Assembly (NCBI RefSeq): GCF_000208745.1
Contig: NC_030859.1
Coordinates: 6,233,800 to 6,297,799 of the forward strand
Source: Theobroma cacao
Taxonomy: Eukaryota; Streptophyta; Magnoliopsida; Malvales; Malvaceae
Length of the DNA stretch: 64,000 nt
Direction of reading: 5' to 3'
Shown here: positions 23,200 through 34,430 of the stretch, piece by piece
How the letters are laid out: each line of letters opens with the position of its first letter
Position numbering within the stretch: position 1 is the stretch's first letter
The notes under the pieces: generated by a model
Database searches by the model: none
What the model was told of the DNA's origin: nothing
What the model saw: only the letters and a program-made list of their open reading frames with translations
Program-made: the position numbers and the translations under genes

Positions 23200-25054
23200 T
23201 GTTGAGATGAGCCCTGCAGCCAATTGGGATTGATTGAGGCTTGATTTCAATCATGCAATAGTATCATTCATGTTGAATAATTAGAGGTTTTCTTTCATCA
23301 ATAAGACATCAATTATAATGAGTTATAAGTTTAATTGGATGAAATCCATGAGATTAATATGCCTTGCAAGGAAACTGTAATGGGTTGCAGTTATGAGATT
23401 CCTATGCATCAAAGCATAATCTCAAAATGTTTTTGGCTAATGTATTATTGAGACTGGACATCAATAATGCTTAAAGACTAGTATATTCTATGTTCTTTAC
23501 TTTGGAAGTAAGCAATCGATCTTATAGATTGAAGTATAGAGATACTTGGAACTAAAATATAGGTGCTTGCCTAGGAGAGCAAGTTCATTGAACATGACTC
23601 GCCATGAGAAGTGCATTTGGTAATACACTCTAATGTCTATGCAACACTTTTCATGTTCAGTTGTGTAAATACTCCTTAGACTTGAGACACCAAGTTGTCT
23701 TATGTGTGGAGTGCGATGCTTTGATTTCATCCCTACAAGTGCCTAACCAAGGATGCCAAAATAAGTTGCTTTTGGGTATAGTATGAAGTATGTGAAGGCA
23801 AATGAGTGGTCAAGATAGGAATCATCACCTCAAGTGTTTTAAAGGACATATCCTATCAGTTCTTGGTTAACATTAGCTTATTGAAGTCTTTGACCAAGGT
23901 GACATAGAGATTATGAAAAAAGTTTCATAACTCTTTATAAAGCTAATGTTATAATTGCAGAAACAAATATGGATGTCAATAAAAGTAGACACTATAGCAA
24001 GCTCTTATCATCTCCGGGATATATGATGAGGGAATGAATTACACTAATAGACTGTATACTGAAAGGTTGTCAAAGAACGCTTTGACTCTCCTAACAATTG
24101 GGTGGCCATGATGCATTGCTAGATGCCAATCTTGGTCTATGGAATTGATTATATAATAATTGATTGAAATTTATATTAATCAATTAAGTCATTAATCAAT
24201 TTCATTGCCAACATGTTGGGAACCTAATAGATCACACAATTATTGCATTTGAATTAAATTGGGAGAGAGATGATTTAAGTTACACTTAAATCACATGCTA
24301 GGTAATTAACTTCTATAAACTTAATTAAAAGAGTTTAATTAAGTTTTAGACATAATTATAAATAGTTATAATTATAAGACCTTGATTGCAAAATATAAAG
24401 GAAATTAATTTTGATTTTAATTTCCAAGGACTTAATCAAAAGAGTTTAATTAAGTAATGGGCCCAATATTATAATGTGTTATAATATTGAGGGCTTAATT
24501 GTAAACTTGAAGTTATTTTAACCTAACTATATAAGTTATCTTTTAATATTTTCCATATGAGAGTTTTTCACAATTGAAGAAAATATAATTTTTGTCAAAA
24601 CAGAAAAACTTTTTCTTTCCTTGCCACCACTCCCTTTGTGTGAAAGAGAAATTTGCTTATGAAGCAATTTTCGAAAAAAGCTCGACCAAGATTGTGAAAA
24701 AGAAGAAAAGGACAATTGTTGTCCTCTTTACTAGCACAAAGTATCATTAAAAACTCCTTCCTTTGTTAAAGGTTCAAGTGCAATCGTGTGTACTACCATT
24801 TGAGGCCAAGCACTTGATTGGCTAGGGTTTTTGCTCTTTGTGGTGTTCACGAGATTGCTTCGGGAAGTGCCATTATGATTATGAAATTACTTGGCACGGT
24901 AACTTTCTAAATAATAATTTATTTTGTACTTTTATGTGTTAAATATCACCAAAGTGATCCATGGGTGGAGGCATGATTTTGTTGTTTAGTTATATAGTTT
25001 TAAGTTTCTCTCCGCTATGTATTTTGAGCATGCTGTCCATAGCCAAACCCATCA
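23200..25054 (+). mobile_element. Solo LTR (TGTTGAG...CATCA), copy B, nested in gypsy RT
   Basis: The 1855-bp block starts TGTTGAGATGAGCCCTG and ends AACCCATCA. It is flanked by GAAGA (23195-23199) and TAAGA (25055-25059), a 5-bp target duplication with one mismatch. The gypsy RT reading frame is cut exactly here. It is homologous, inverted, to 2687-4405. A TATA box (CTATATAAG) at about 24524-24532 places a long U3 on the left, so the LTR points to the plus strand. No gag, pol or second LTR is present. Confidence 0.88.
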
Positions 25055-25796
25055 TAAGATAATGCTATCAAGCCAAAACTCACACTTAAGAACTTGGCAT
25101 GCAACTAATGCTTTTTCAACACTTAAAGTATAATCTTGAGATGTTGCTCATGTTCCTCCTTACTTCTTAAGTGCACCAAAATGTGATCAATGAATACCAC
25201 CACAAAGCTATCTAAGTATTGTTTGAACACCTGATTCATCATATCCATGAAAGCTGCTACGGCCTTCGCAAGACCAAAGGACATACCAAGAACTCATAAT
25301 GTATGTACTTAGTTTGGAAGGCAATCTTAGGCACATGCTTCTGCTTAATCCTCAACTAGTGGTAATTGGAACACAGATCAATCTTGGAGAAATAATGAGC
25401 TCCATGCAATTGGTCAAACTAGTCATATATGTATGGAAGGGGATATTTGTTTTTGATTGTTACCTTGTCTAGTTGTTCATAATCAACACACAACTTGAGT
25501 AATCTAACTTTTTGCTTCACGAATAGGACTAGTGCACTCCATGGTGACAAACTAAGGTGTATGAAACCTTTATCCAATAGGTCAATCAATTGATCCTTGG
25601 GCTCCTTGAGCTCTGTTGAGCCATACGATATGGTGCTATAGATATAGGTTTAGTATCATGCACCAATTCGATACAAAACTCAACCTTTGATTCTGAGAGC
25701 AAACTTGATAATTCATTTAGAAACACATCAGAGAACTATCCAACAATTGGCACATCAATCATCTTACCTGTTTCCATTTGGGTATTTATGACCACC
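25055..25796 (-). pseudogene. Ty3/gypsy RT N-terminal part
   Basis: Minus-strand sequence gives APYRMA-type and [24 protein letters not shown] blocks (about 25500-25640), then [20 protein letters not shown] (about 25430-25495), FSKIDLCSNYH (about 25350-25390) and VVFIDHILVHL (about 25165-25200). All are standard RT motifs in order, broken by stops. The catalytic FIDD box reads FIDH. Immediately upstream the sequence meets LTR sequence at 25797, so gag and most of the protease are deleted. Confidence 0.88.
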
Positions 25797-27002
25797 TATC
25801 GTAACCTAAATTCGGGGGTCCGTGACCGACACATGGAATAAACAAATAAACCGCCTATCCCTAGCAAGCCTTTAACCAACATTCAAGCAATTATAACCAC
25901 ACGAAATCCCTAGAAATTTGTATTTCATTGTATATATATGTGCAAATGCTCAACCAAGTAATTTTGAAAAGTTACATGCATTCATGTGCGTTCACAAGTT
26001 CTATAACCTTTCCAACAAAGCTATAAGATTGTAATTTGTAAACATAAGCGGAATCATAATTACAAATCCTTTGATCATCTATTGCCATCCATTGGCCAAA
26101 TATGAGCATGTATTTGCAAATATAAAATTAAATGTAAAATAAGACACGACCAGTAGAGTGACATAGCTCAAGATAAGTATGTACGAGATGCCTTCTTGAT
26201 GACCTACCAAGTGTGACGAACAGGGGACTCCACAAGTACACCACCAAAAGATCTATTAATCTGTAAACAAAATAATCCATGTGTGTGAGCTGTAAAATCT
26301 CAGTGATACAAAACGGGGAAGGGGAACAAGCTAAATGGAAAAGTAGTTCATAAATGAAGTTCAAAAGATTATGCAAATTTCAAATAGTACATTAACAATA
26401 GCCTCATAAAGTAAATAAGAGTTCTCAACCTCAATTTTACAATCAAGGACTAAATAATCAAAATAGTGTTCACAACATTGCTAGGATCGGCCCACTAAGG
26501 GTGAAAGGTCGATCCTTTCTAAAACAAAACCTTGTTCATGGGTTTTGATGGCTAGGGATCAACCTTTTATAAGAGTCTATCCTACACTTTTAGTTTTCCA
26601 ATCCAATCACATTTACACCCAACATGATCCAATTTTCTAACTTACACCCCTTCAAGGTATAACTTATTTTTAAAAATGATTTAAATAAATAATTCAAAAG
26701 TCTAATGGTACATACAAGGTAATTCAACCATAACACAAGTATAATATTTCATCATCATCAACAAAGTTCATACACAATTTTCAAACATTCTAATTATGTA
26801 CCGAACACAATGAAGTGTAAATCCTAATATGGTGTTAAGCTTATGAAGCCTATACATCAACCATAATAATAATATAATCCAATAATCAAATAATCCAAAC
26901 GTGCAAAGGCACTTACCTAAACATACAAAGACATGTATCAAAACATGTGTGGAAATGGGAGTCGTGTATGCAAGGCATTTTTATGACTCCCGATATGCTA
27001 CG
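25797..27002 (-). repeat. Ty3/gypsy 5' LTR, truncated
   Basis: This is the partner of the LTR at 18239-20971. Its inner end (minus strand ...CCCCCGAATTTAGGTTACGATA) matches the end of the other LTR, and the block at 26290-26340 matches 18690-18740. Only about 1.2 kb remains; the promoter part is missing and different sequence starts at 27003. There is no primer-binding site or gag next to it, because the internal 5' half of the element is deleted. Confidence 0.75.
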
Positions 27003-27559
27003 TGTAGACACCTTATTTTTTTCGAGCTTGATTTCTTTTATTTTATCTTATTTTATTATTTTTGTTCTTTTGCTTTCATTTATTGTTGTTTCTTTATGTG
27101 TGTGCTTACTCATTTTTAATGAGGCTTAAAGATTTAATGGGTCTATGACTTAATTTATCAACTAGGCTACAAGCCCAATTTTCATAAAAAATAAATAAAT
27201 AAATAAATAAAATAACAAGGAAAGGTCAGCTATCATGGTAATCAACCTTTCCTCCTTTTCCCAAATTTCTAAAATTTCTCCACAAAATCCCTGAAATTGA
27301 TCCTAATAAAATAAAATCAAATCAAATCAAATAAATCTAATTTGAAGGGATTTGCAATTAAATGGAAGTTTTTAAGAAAACACCTACAAATACTTAAAAA
27401 AAATGCAATAATATAGGAAGAGGTTTTTTTTGAGCTGCATAAAAAAAAGAAAATAAAATAAAAAAGGAGGCGTTTCTACTTGTTGAGAAAAGAAAGAAAA
27501 AACTTAGGCTAGAAAAGAAGAGTTTCTCTAGGTTTTCTTTTTTTTTTAAAGAAATGAAG
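27003..27559 (+). repeat. Possible truncated LTR starting TGTAGACACC
   Basis: The sequence changes abruptly at 27003 to TGTAGACACCTTATTTTT, a start often seen in plant gypsy LTRs, and holds an (AAAT)n run at 27189-27212. It ends at the Athila-like LTR fragment at 27560. No coding sequence. The assignment rests on the start only. Confidence 0.35.
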
Positions 27560-28062
27560 TGTTGTTAATTTAGTACACGCAAGTATATGTATCGAACAAG
27601 TAATATAGACAGTAAATACAAAATCGTATCCTATAGGGGTTTGCTCCTAATTGTTCACTAAGTATTAAAATTATGACAAATCAATCTTATTCAAGTAATT
27701 CAATTTGGTAAACAATTAATTAAAATTAAATTCAATCAAAAACTAAACTGATTAACGAAAAATAAAAATTCACTAGAAAAGGCAATAGATTAAAACCTAG
27801 GATTATGGGTTTATTCAACACTTCATTTGACATTCGATTCTCTCAATATTTACATTCATGGGTAGTTTTGCTAACCTAGAATCCAAACCTATGCATAAGT
27901 CTCCATCGAAATGCTTGTACAAATACCAAATTTAATTGGGTCACTTTATGCTTATAATAATTAATTAAATAAAGTTCATTAAGGTAGTGTTCTAATTTGG
28001 CTATATATGGCATTTAGGCATATGTCTACCTTAATCGTGAATCAAATCACCTAAGTGATATG
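27560..28062 (-). repeat. Athila-like LTR fragment (3' LTR remnant)
   Basis: It begins TGTTGTTAATTTAGTACACGC and is a direct repeat of 28864-29240 and of the left third of the solo LTR at 36789-38415. Shared landmarks are ATCGTATCC followed by TTTGCTCCTAA, and ATTATGGGTT. Only about 500 of 1627 bases are kept before the sequence passes into gag, showing a deletion of pol and of most of the LTR. Confidence 0.75.
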
Positions 28063-28845
28063 AACATCTTAATCTTGAATTTGCTTACTAGGAAGATTCT
28101 TTTGATCTACTTGATCTCCATCATCTACCACATTTTTGCCATTTACCTCATCAAAATGCTTACCATATTCTTCTCCTCTAGGATTAGGCTCAATGTCATT
28201 TGGTAAAATTTCTTGAGCCCTATTGTTGATGTCATTAATAAGTTGACTCACACGTGTCTCAATATTTCTTGTTGAAGATTCGTTGCGTTGAATGACTACA
28301 TTCATATTTGCCATGTGTTGCATAAACATCTCTTTCAAAGTTGGCTTCTTCTCAAGTATAGAGGCTCTAACTTGTGACTGAAAACAATTATGGTAAATAG
28401 GTTATGATGAATATGTAGGACCTTGATCATGACTCTATGAAAAATTTGGGTGATTCCACCCTGAGTTGTAATTGTTGGAGTATGAATTGTTTTGCTGCCC
28501 ATTGAAGCTTCTATCAAATTGCATTGATTCATAATACGTTGGGCAGCAATTATTGGAATGCTTATCTCCACAAAGCTCACATGTTACAAAAACACTTTGA
28601 AAAACATTAACACCCCAAGTGTTAATATTTTGAGACAAAGCATCTACTTGGGTGGTCAAAGTACTAATTACATTTAATTCATACTCACTAGCAACTCTTC
28701 TAGGCATAAATTGTTCAGATGGCCATTGATAGTTATAATAATTCATCACCTCAACCAAAAGTACCTGAAAAACAAACAAAAAAAAAACTCGAATTAAGAT
28801 CAATCTGTGAATATTAATATTAGCAAAATAAATAGGAAACACAAA
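28063..28845 (-). pseudogene. Athila-type gag remnant with zinc knuckle
   Basis: On the minus strand, 28435-28842 encodes CELCGDKHSNNCCPTYYESM (a CX2CX4HX4C zinc knuckle in altered form) followed by an Asn-rich stretch ending SGWNHPNFS, and 28069-28338 encodes MFMQHMANMNVVIQ and ETRVSQLINDINNR. This order and wording is characteristic of the gag C-terminal region of Athila-group gypsy retrotransposons, whose gag packages the element RNA. The two pieces are in different frames and the protein starts only a few codons before the knuckle, so the N-terminal gag is missing. Sequence on the 28850 side goes straight into a primer-binding-site-like segment. Confidence 0.85.
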
Positions 28846-28863
28846 TTCCCGGCAACAACGTAA
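28846..28863 (-). other. Degenerate primer-binding site (tRNA-Asp type)
   Basis: The plus strand reads TTCCCGGCAACAACGTAA. Read on the minus strand it is close to the GTTGCCGGGGA part of the primer-binding site that Athila elements pair with the 3' end of tRNA-Asp. The first bases (expected TGGCGCC) are worn. It lies between the LTR fragment and gag, where a primer-binding site belongs. Confidence 0.6.
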
Positions 28864-29240
28864 AAACTTGTTGTCAATTTAGTTCACACAAGTATACGCA
28901 TTGAACAAGTAATATAGATAGTAAGTCCAAAATCGTATCCCACAGGGATTTGCTCCTAATTGTTCACTAAATACTAAAATTATGATAGATCAATCTTATT
29001 CAAGTAACTCAATTTTGTAGGCAATTAATTAAAACTAAATTCAATCAAAAACTAAACTAATTAGTGAAAACTAAAAATTCATTAGAAAAAAGAAACAGAT
29101 TAAAACCTAGGATTATGGGTTCATTCAATACTTAATTTGACATTCGTTTCTCTTAATATTTACATTCATGGGTAGTTTTGCTAACCTAGAATCTAAACCT
29201 ATGCACAAGTCTCCATCAAAATGTTTGTACAAATACCTAA
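28864..29240 (-). repeat. Athila-like 5' LTR, last 380 bases
   Basis: This directly repeats 27560-27940 and matches 36789-37170. At about 29240 the homology stops and is followed by a start-type segment of the same LTR class in the opposite orientation. Confidence 0.75.
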
Positions 29241-30215
29241 CTAACAACTTTATTATATAGAGTTATTTAGCCACATCTTGGGATGTTAATGTAGCTAAGT
29301 CCTTATGTTTTAAGTAGTTTTTAAACAGTTTTTATGTTTTTAGTTGATTAGTTTAAACCATGTTAATTTAGTCTAATTCAAGTGATTCTAGTTTATTTTC
29401 ATGTTGCAAGTCCTATTTTAAGCCAATGTTGATTTAGTCCTTGTGTCTGCAAGTTTTCAGGTGCATAAAGTTAAATGGTGATGAACTATGCAAATGGGAC
29501 TAAGTGTAGATTTTCACTAAACATGTTATGGTAATTTGAACTTAACTCAAGCTACAGAGATTCAATCAACATAATTTTTAGACCATAGGAAATCTAAGAG
29601 GTAGACCTACAACTTTCATGTTTACCATTTTACCCAAATCAACCTCAAGGTAGGAGAAACTTACATTTCAAGATGAGGTACTACAATAGTTCGCACAAAG
29701 GAAGCACAAGTAGTAGCATCGTGGCCAAAAAGCACTCAATGTTGTGGTGTCCAAAGAAGAAGTAGCATCTCCATACAAAAACCCGAGAGCTTGATGCTTC
29801 AGTGGCCAAGGAGAAGCATCATGGTGCCCATGGAGCAATGTAGCGATGCCCATGGAGCAAGGTCGTAATGTTCTGATGTGGATTATGAAATCATAGCCAA
29901 TCAAGAATGAGTTTTAAGGGTTTTCTATAGGCTATAAATATGTGATTTTCAGCAGTTGAGAGGGGCTTCAAAGAGTGAATGAATGGTAGGTTTTGAGAGA
30001 AAAGAAAAATGCTCTCCAATAGAGAAACGAGAAGAAATCGAAGGCAATCAAAGATTGAGAATCGAAAAAGGCTTTGATATTCCTTTTACTCTTCATTTCT
30101 TTCTTGTTCTTTTGTTGTAGAAATGATCTTTTCTTTTGAAATGATTATGTCTGTTGTAGAAAAAATAATGAACTAAATTTGTTTTCTAGGATTATCGGTT
30201 ATTTCGGATTGCTTG
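29241..30215 (+). repeat. Athila-like LTR, promoter half, opposite orientation
   Basis: The start (AACTTTATTATATAGAGTTATTTAGCC) corresponds to the reverse complement of the right end of the solo LTR at 36789-38415 (TATAGAGTTATTTTGCC). A TATA box (GCTATAAATATG) lies at about 29931-29942. The LTR therefore points to the plus strand, against its neighbour at 28864-29240. No gene. The exact right end is uncertain. Confidence 0.55.
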
Positions 30216-30224
30216 CACATGACT

Positions 30225-30870
30225 ATGAATTTTTTAGAATTTGAGAAAGCGAGTCCATAAATGACATGTTTGAAAGATTCACTAATATTGTAAAAGGTTT
30301 AAAAGCTCTAAGGTAAGACTTTCCTAATGCCCAACATGTCAAGAAAATTTTGTATAATCTTACTAAGTCTTGGAAACCTAAAGTCATAGCTATAAAGGAA
30401 GTTGGAAACCTCAATGACTTTAAGTTAGAAAAGCTCATAACTTCCCTTCTCACTTATGAAATGACACTTAGGCATGAGAATGAGAGAGAATAACCTAAGA
30501 AAGAAAAGTTCAAACAAAAGGGAATAACACTTAAATCTATAGTTGAGGAAGAAGAAAGAAGCACTAACAGTGAGTGTGAAATAAAAAGGACATGGCTATA
30601 CTAGTTAAAAAATTTAATAAATTCATGAAGAAAAACCTTAGAAATAAGAAACTTACAAGGAAGGATTTGCCTAAGGAAGAACATACAAGAGATCACTTGA
30701 TACATTTTGATTGCAAAAGGCTTGATCATAAGAAATATGAATGTTCCAATAACAACATAAGGAACACCTCAAGAAGATTCAAGAAGAAAGCAATGATAGC
30801 AACTTGCAGCGATAGTGATGACTCTTAAGATGAGAAGGATAATGAAGTTGCAAACCTTTGTCTCATGGCA
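30225..30870 (+). pseudogene. Ty1/copia gag, C-terminal half (UBN2 type)
   Basis: The plus strand reads INDMFERFTNIVKGLKAL, then VKKILYNLTKSWKPKVIAI, LEKLITSLLTYEM, a Lys-rich stretch, a zinc-knuckle remnant (FDCKRLDHKKYEC, first Cys lost) and KKKAMIATCSDSDDS, then VANLCLMALDD. This is the UBN2-type gag of plant copia elements in its normal internal order. In-frame stops and a frame change break it. The N-terminal half that should come first is found downstream instead, at 30880-31190. Confidence 0.85.
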
Positions 30871-31450
30871 CTTGATGATTGCAAAACCCAAGAAGGACTA
30901 CCACATCTTGAGCCTCTACATTTCAATGGTGAAGACTTTCATGTTTGGCTATATAGAATGAGACACTTCATTATTGCAAATGATTATCAAACGTGGAAGC
31001 AAATTGAATATGGTCCCTACAACATAAAGAAAGACATGACTAATTGGAACTCACATTATCTTGATCTAATTGAGCTAAATGCAAAAGCCATGTATACCAT
31101 AATTCGTGCTCTTTGAGAGAGGCAATACAATCAAGTTCAAAATTGTGAAAATGTCAAGGAGATATAGGACAAGCTAGATGAGGTATATGGGTAACCATTT
31201 GAAAAAGAACTAGAAGATGATGATTTCTTGGATGAAAGCTCCTCAAGTAATGATGAAGAAAATATCAAATTTCGGATTTCAAGACCAAACTATGAGGTAG
31301 GTTCTTCTTCTCATGTACTACATATCCATACAGATAGTGATTGGCATATATGTTTGAAAACTTAACTCTCACCTATCAAGATCTAAGTTTAAGTCAAAAG
31401 GAGAAAATTCCAAATCTTAGATTGAAAATGAATCATTGATGGAAGAAAAC
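30871..31450 (+). pseudogene. Ty1/copia gag, N-terminal half, displaced downstream
   Basis: The open frame at 30865-31116 contains LHFNGEDFHVWLYRMRHFI, then ANDYQTWKQIEYGPY and LIELNAKAMYTIIRAL, the N-terminal part of the UBN2-type gag. After a stop the frame continues with a segment matching IWDKLDEVYG, then acidic and Ser-rich sequence. It follows, rather than precedes, the C-terminal half, so the gag is permuted. At 31450 it is interrupted by the solo LTR 31451-34151; coiled-coil-like gag sequence resumes at 34157. Confidence 0.8.
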
Positions 31451-32669
31451 TGTGAGACCTTGACCTTTATAGACTCGTAGATAGAAGTACACGCGATATC
31501 CCTTATCAGGGGTAATTTCGTCATTTCCTTAGTAAGCCTATAAAAGTAAGATTTTAAATAATATTATGCCCTAAGTAGGCCTAAGGCATAAATGAAAGAT
31601 GAAAATATAGGTAAATGACAAGAAAACAAAAATTTTGATGATTTTCATGATAGGGGCAAAATGGTCATTTTTCACCTCGGGTTAAAATTTTTAAGTTTTC
31701 ATGAACCCGAGCATTTCTAGACCATTATGGACCTTGTCCCAATGTCAAAAGAGTAAAAAGATTGCATAAAGGGTTGGAGGAGAACAAGCTAATTTGTGGA
31801 GGGGTATTTGGTAATTTAAATGGAGTGGATAAGCATGGGCTATAAATATCTTTTTCTTCCAGTAGCTTTTACATTCTCCAACAGCTTTTCTTCTTCTTCT
31901 TCCTCTCATCTCATGTTGCTTTCATCCCCCATGAAAGCTTGATAAGAAAGCTCCACAACCTTCCTTAAATAGCTCCAAATTTCATGCTTTTGGTGCACCC
32001 TTTCCATAAACCCTTGTGTTCTTCCACTCTCTCTCCTTAAAACCCTTGAAAAATCTTATTTCCATACTCTCTCTCACTAGTTAGGTGTTTTAGAGAGAGA
32101 AAGAGGAAGCTTCAAAAATAGCTTGAAAGTTTTGGAAAGAATTTCAAATACAAGCTACCAAGGTGAGTAGTATACTAAAATTAAGTTTTGGTGCTGAGAA
32201 TGATTAGTGTTTAGATTTGGCGGTGAATTGGTAGTTGGATGTTCATTCATTTTAGAGTGATAAGGGTAGTGAGAATAGATAGCCATTTAAATGGCCATTG
32301 GAAGTTAGCTAAAAGAAAGCTTTTGGACTTTATAAGTATGTGAATTGACATATTGGTGATGCTAATGTGATGATAGGTTCTAACGAAGTCCCACAGGCCC
32401 AATTGGACCATTAGGGAAGTTAAAGTCGATTAAAGGCTCAACAAATACCGGTGAGTGGACTTGCATTTCAAAATTTGTTTTGGGAATGTGAATGCAATTG
32501 TACAAACATTTGAAAGATTTTATCCAATTTTTCATTAAAAATGTACTTTGGGAACAAGTCATTGGTGAAGTGATTTTTATATTGTGAAAATGTGTTATAC
32601 AATGGTTTATGTGTTATCACAATATGATAATATGCATGATATGCATTGGGTGCTTCTTTGTATGTTGAT

Positions 32670-32835
32670 GTGGACTCGGCTATGTGCGAGTAGGAGTGGG
32701 CATAAGCCGATTATGACCCTGTTAAGTGCGAGTAAAAGTGCGCATAAGCCAATGATGATCCGGCTATGTGCGAGTGGGAGTGCACATAAGCCGATGATGA
32801 CCCAGCCATGTGCTAGTGGGGAGTGCACATGAGCT
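32670..32835. repeat. Minisatellite, about 43-bp unit
   Basis: Four imperfect units carry GTGCGAGT, then a GTGCRCATAAGCC box, then GATGATGACC. It lies inside the solo LTR. Reading frames across it (repeating LCASGSAHKPMM-like peptides) are by-products of the repeat. Confidence 0.85.
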
Positions 32836-32875
32836 GATGACGATGGGAGAGTGTGCTTGATGATGAATANTAGTA

Positions 32876-32882
32876 TAGTATA

Positions 32883-32926
<44 letters not shown>
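32876..32926. repeat. (TA)n microsatellite with an adjacent unresolved base
   Basis: A TA run of about 48 bases, next to the single N at 32870. It lies in the part of the LTR that is missing as a gap in the other copy. Confidence 0.95.
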
Positions 32927-32930
<4 letters not shown>

Positions 32931-33089
32931 AGATATGTGTGTTATAGAAAGTTCATCAATATGTAAATGGTTGAAATGCATGTGAAATTTGACATGTTAA
33001 ACTTTGAAAAATTATGAGTTTCATGTTGTGTTGGTCATGTGAACAGGGTGGCCTTTGCTTGAGGGAACAGGGATTTTTTGCTGGTTCCC

Positions 33090-33500
33090 TATTTCTCGCT
33101 GCAGTGAGATTGAATCTCACTGTAACGAGAAACTCTCGGGTTTGAGGGGTAAGGCTGGTCGAAAATCTCGCTATAGTGAGAATGTATGCTCGCTGCAGTG
33201 AGAATGTTACTGTAGATTTTCGCTGCAGCGAGAAACTTTCTGTTTTGCGACCAAAAATTTCAATCTCGTTGCAGCGAAAAACTTTCTGTTTTGCTTCTCA
33301 TTTGGTTCGATTGCTATCCTATTTTCCATTTCTTTGGTACCATAGTTGAGTATGGACTTCCAACATTAAGGAATAAATGAATTAAGTTTAAAATAAGGAG
33401 GTTTGGTGAGAAACCCTCAGCCAGTTAAGAAACCCTCGGCTAGTTGATAATTTAAGTCAAGTGTCGCTACAGCAAAAATTCATTCTCGTTGCAGCGTACC
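33090..33500. repeat. Palindrome array TTCTCGCTGCAGCGAGAA type
   Basis: Eight or so copies of the same motif as at 7600-8015 are seen, for example near 33097, 33185, 33222, 33270 and 33485. Most are partly decayed (GCTGCAGTGAG, GTTGCAGCGAA). They lie downstream of the TATA box and so in the transcribed part of the LTR if the promoter is used. Confidence 0.85.
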
Positions 33501-34156
33501 TTTCTACTGTTGTGAGGATCCGTCGTTTATTTGACTTGATTCACATGAATGCTATTAAAGTTTCACTCTCCAAATCCATTGTTGAGCATGGACCCTTTTC
33601 ATAAAGTGATTTACTCATGTGGGTGGGGTTTACATGAGGGGTTTAATAAGAACTAAAATAAATTGCATTGTTTTGAAAAATGAATACATCATGATTTTGT
33701 TAAACATTCCTTATGGTATGCTTGTTCCCTTCTTGTTCACTCACTGGGTTTATATTCACTGTTTTCAACTTTATGTTTTCAAATCAAGAGGCAGTCGGTA
33801 GCTAGGTCAAGGTGTCTTTGTAGATTTGTACCTTTGGTAGGTATCAATGGCATTCAGTAGCTACACCTTCACTGTGGTCACTCCGCTGAAAACCCAGAGT
33901 CATTTTGTTGTAAATGTGTACAAGTGATGTAAATTATTAAATTGTATGTTTAGACAATATATGTACATTTTGATTTGTATGCCACTATGAGTTGGCAATG
34001 CTTAGTATTATTTTGATTCAAAGTTATAAAATGTGACTTAGCAATTTTGATGGAATGGTGAACAGGTCATATTAATAGGCTTGCTTGGACTTAGTGGACT
34101 ACGTCCATTGAGCCTATGCACCTATCATGGCTCGAAATTTGGGTCGTAACAAAAAC

Positions 34157-34430
34157 AATCAATTGAGAATTGATGTTGAAATATTCCAAAAAAATTATGA
34201 TCAATTAAAAGAAGAAAATAGGAAATTGAAAAGTATTGTTAAAGGAAAGGAAAGATAAAAAGTTAGAACTCCTCTAAACAAATAAATTCCTATTGCATTC
34301 CTTATTTAACTTATTATCTTGTGCATATGTTTGTTAAGACTAACCCTTAAGAATCCAAAGCAATTTGGATACACAAATATCTAGTGAAAGTGATTCTTGT
34401 AGGTATAAATTAACAAGGAAAAGCAATTTG
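34157..34430 (+). pseudogene. Ty1/copia gag continuation
   Basis: After the solo LTR the plus strand reads a coiled-coil-like stretch (FQKNYDQLKEENRKLKSIVK), then, past a frame change, a segment resembling NPKAIWIHKYLVKV. This is similar to the GPKKIWVPK segment that follows gag in many plant copia elements. No protease, integrase or RT follows it. Confidence 0.6.

Larger units (their letters stand above)
31451..34151 (+). mobile_element. 2.7-kb solo LTR (TGTGAGACC family), copy 2
   Basis: The element is 2701 bp, begins TGTGAGACCTTGACC and ends GGGTCGTAACA. It is flanked by a perfect 5-bp target duplication AAAAC (31446-31450 and 34152-34156) and inserted in copia gag sequence. It matches 6970-9660 in inverse orientation. 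TATA box CTATAAATATC is at about 31840-31850. Further downstream come a 43-bp-type minisatellite (32670-32835), a (TA)n run (32876-32925) and the palindrome array (33090-33500). There is no gag or pol sequence, so it is a solo LTR, probably of a gypsy element related to that at 18239-27002. Confidence 0.9.

Noticed and set aside
30223..30453. Minus-strand open frame of 76 codons
   Set aside because: It is antisense to the copia gag segment, which is clearly readable on the plus strand.
32584..32981. Repetitive open frames on both strands over the minisatellite in the 2.7-kb solo LTR
   Set aside because: The repeated peptides mirror the 43-bp unit and the (TA)n run, which gives an artificial Ile-Tyr stretch.
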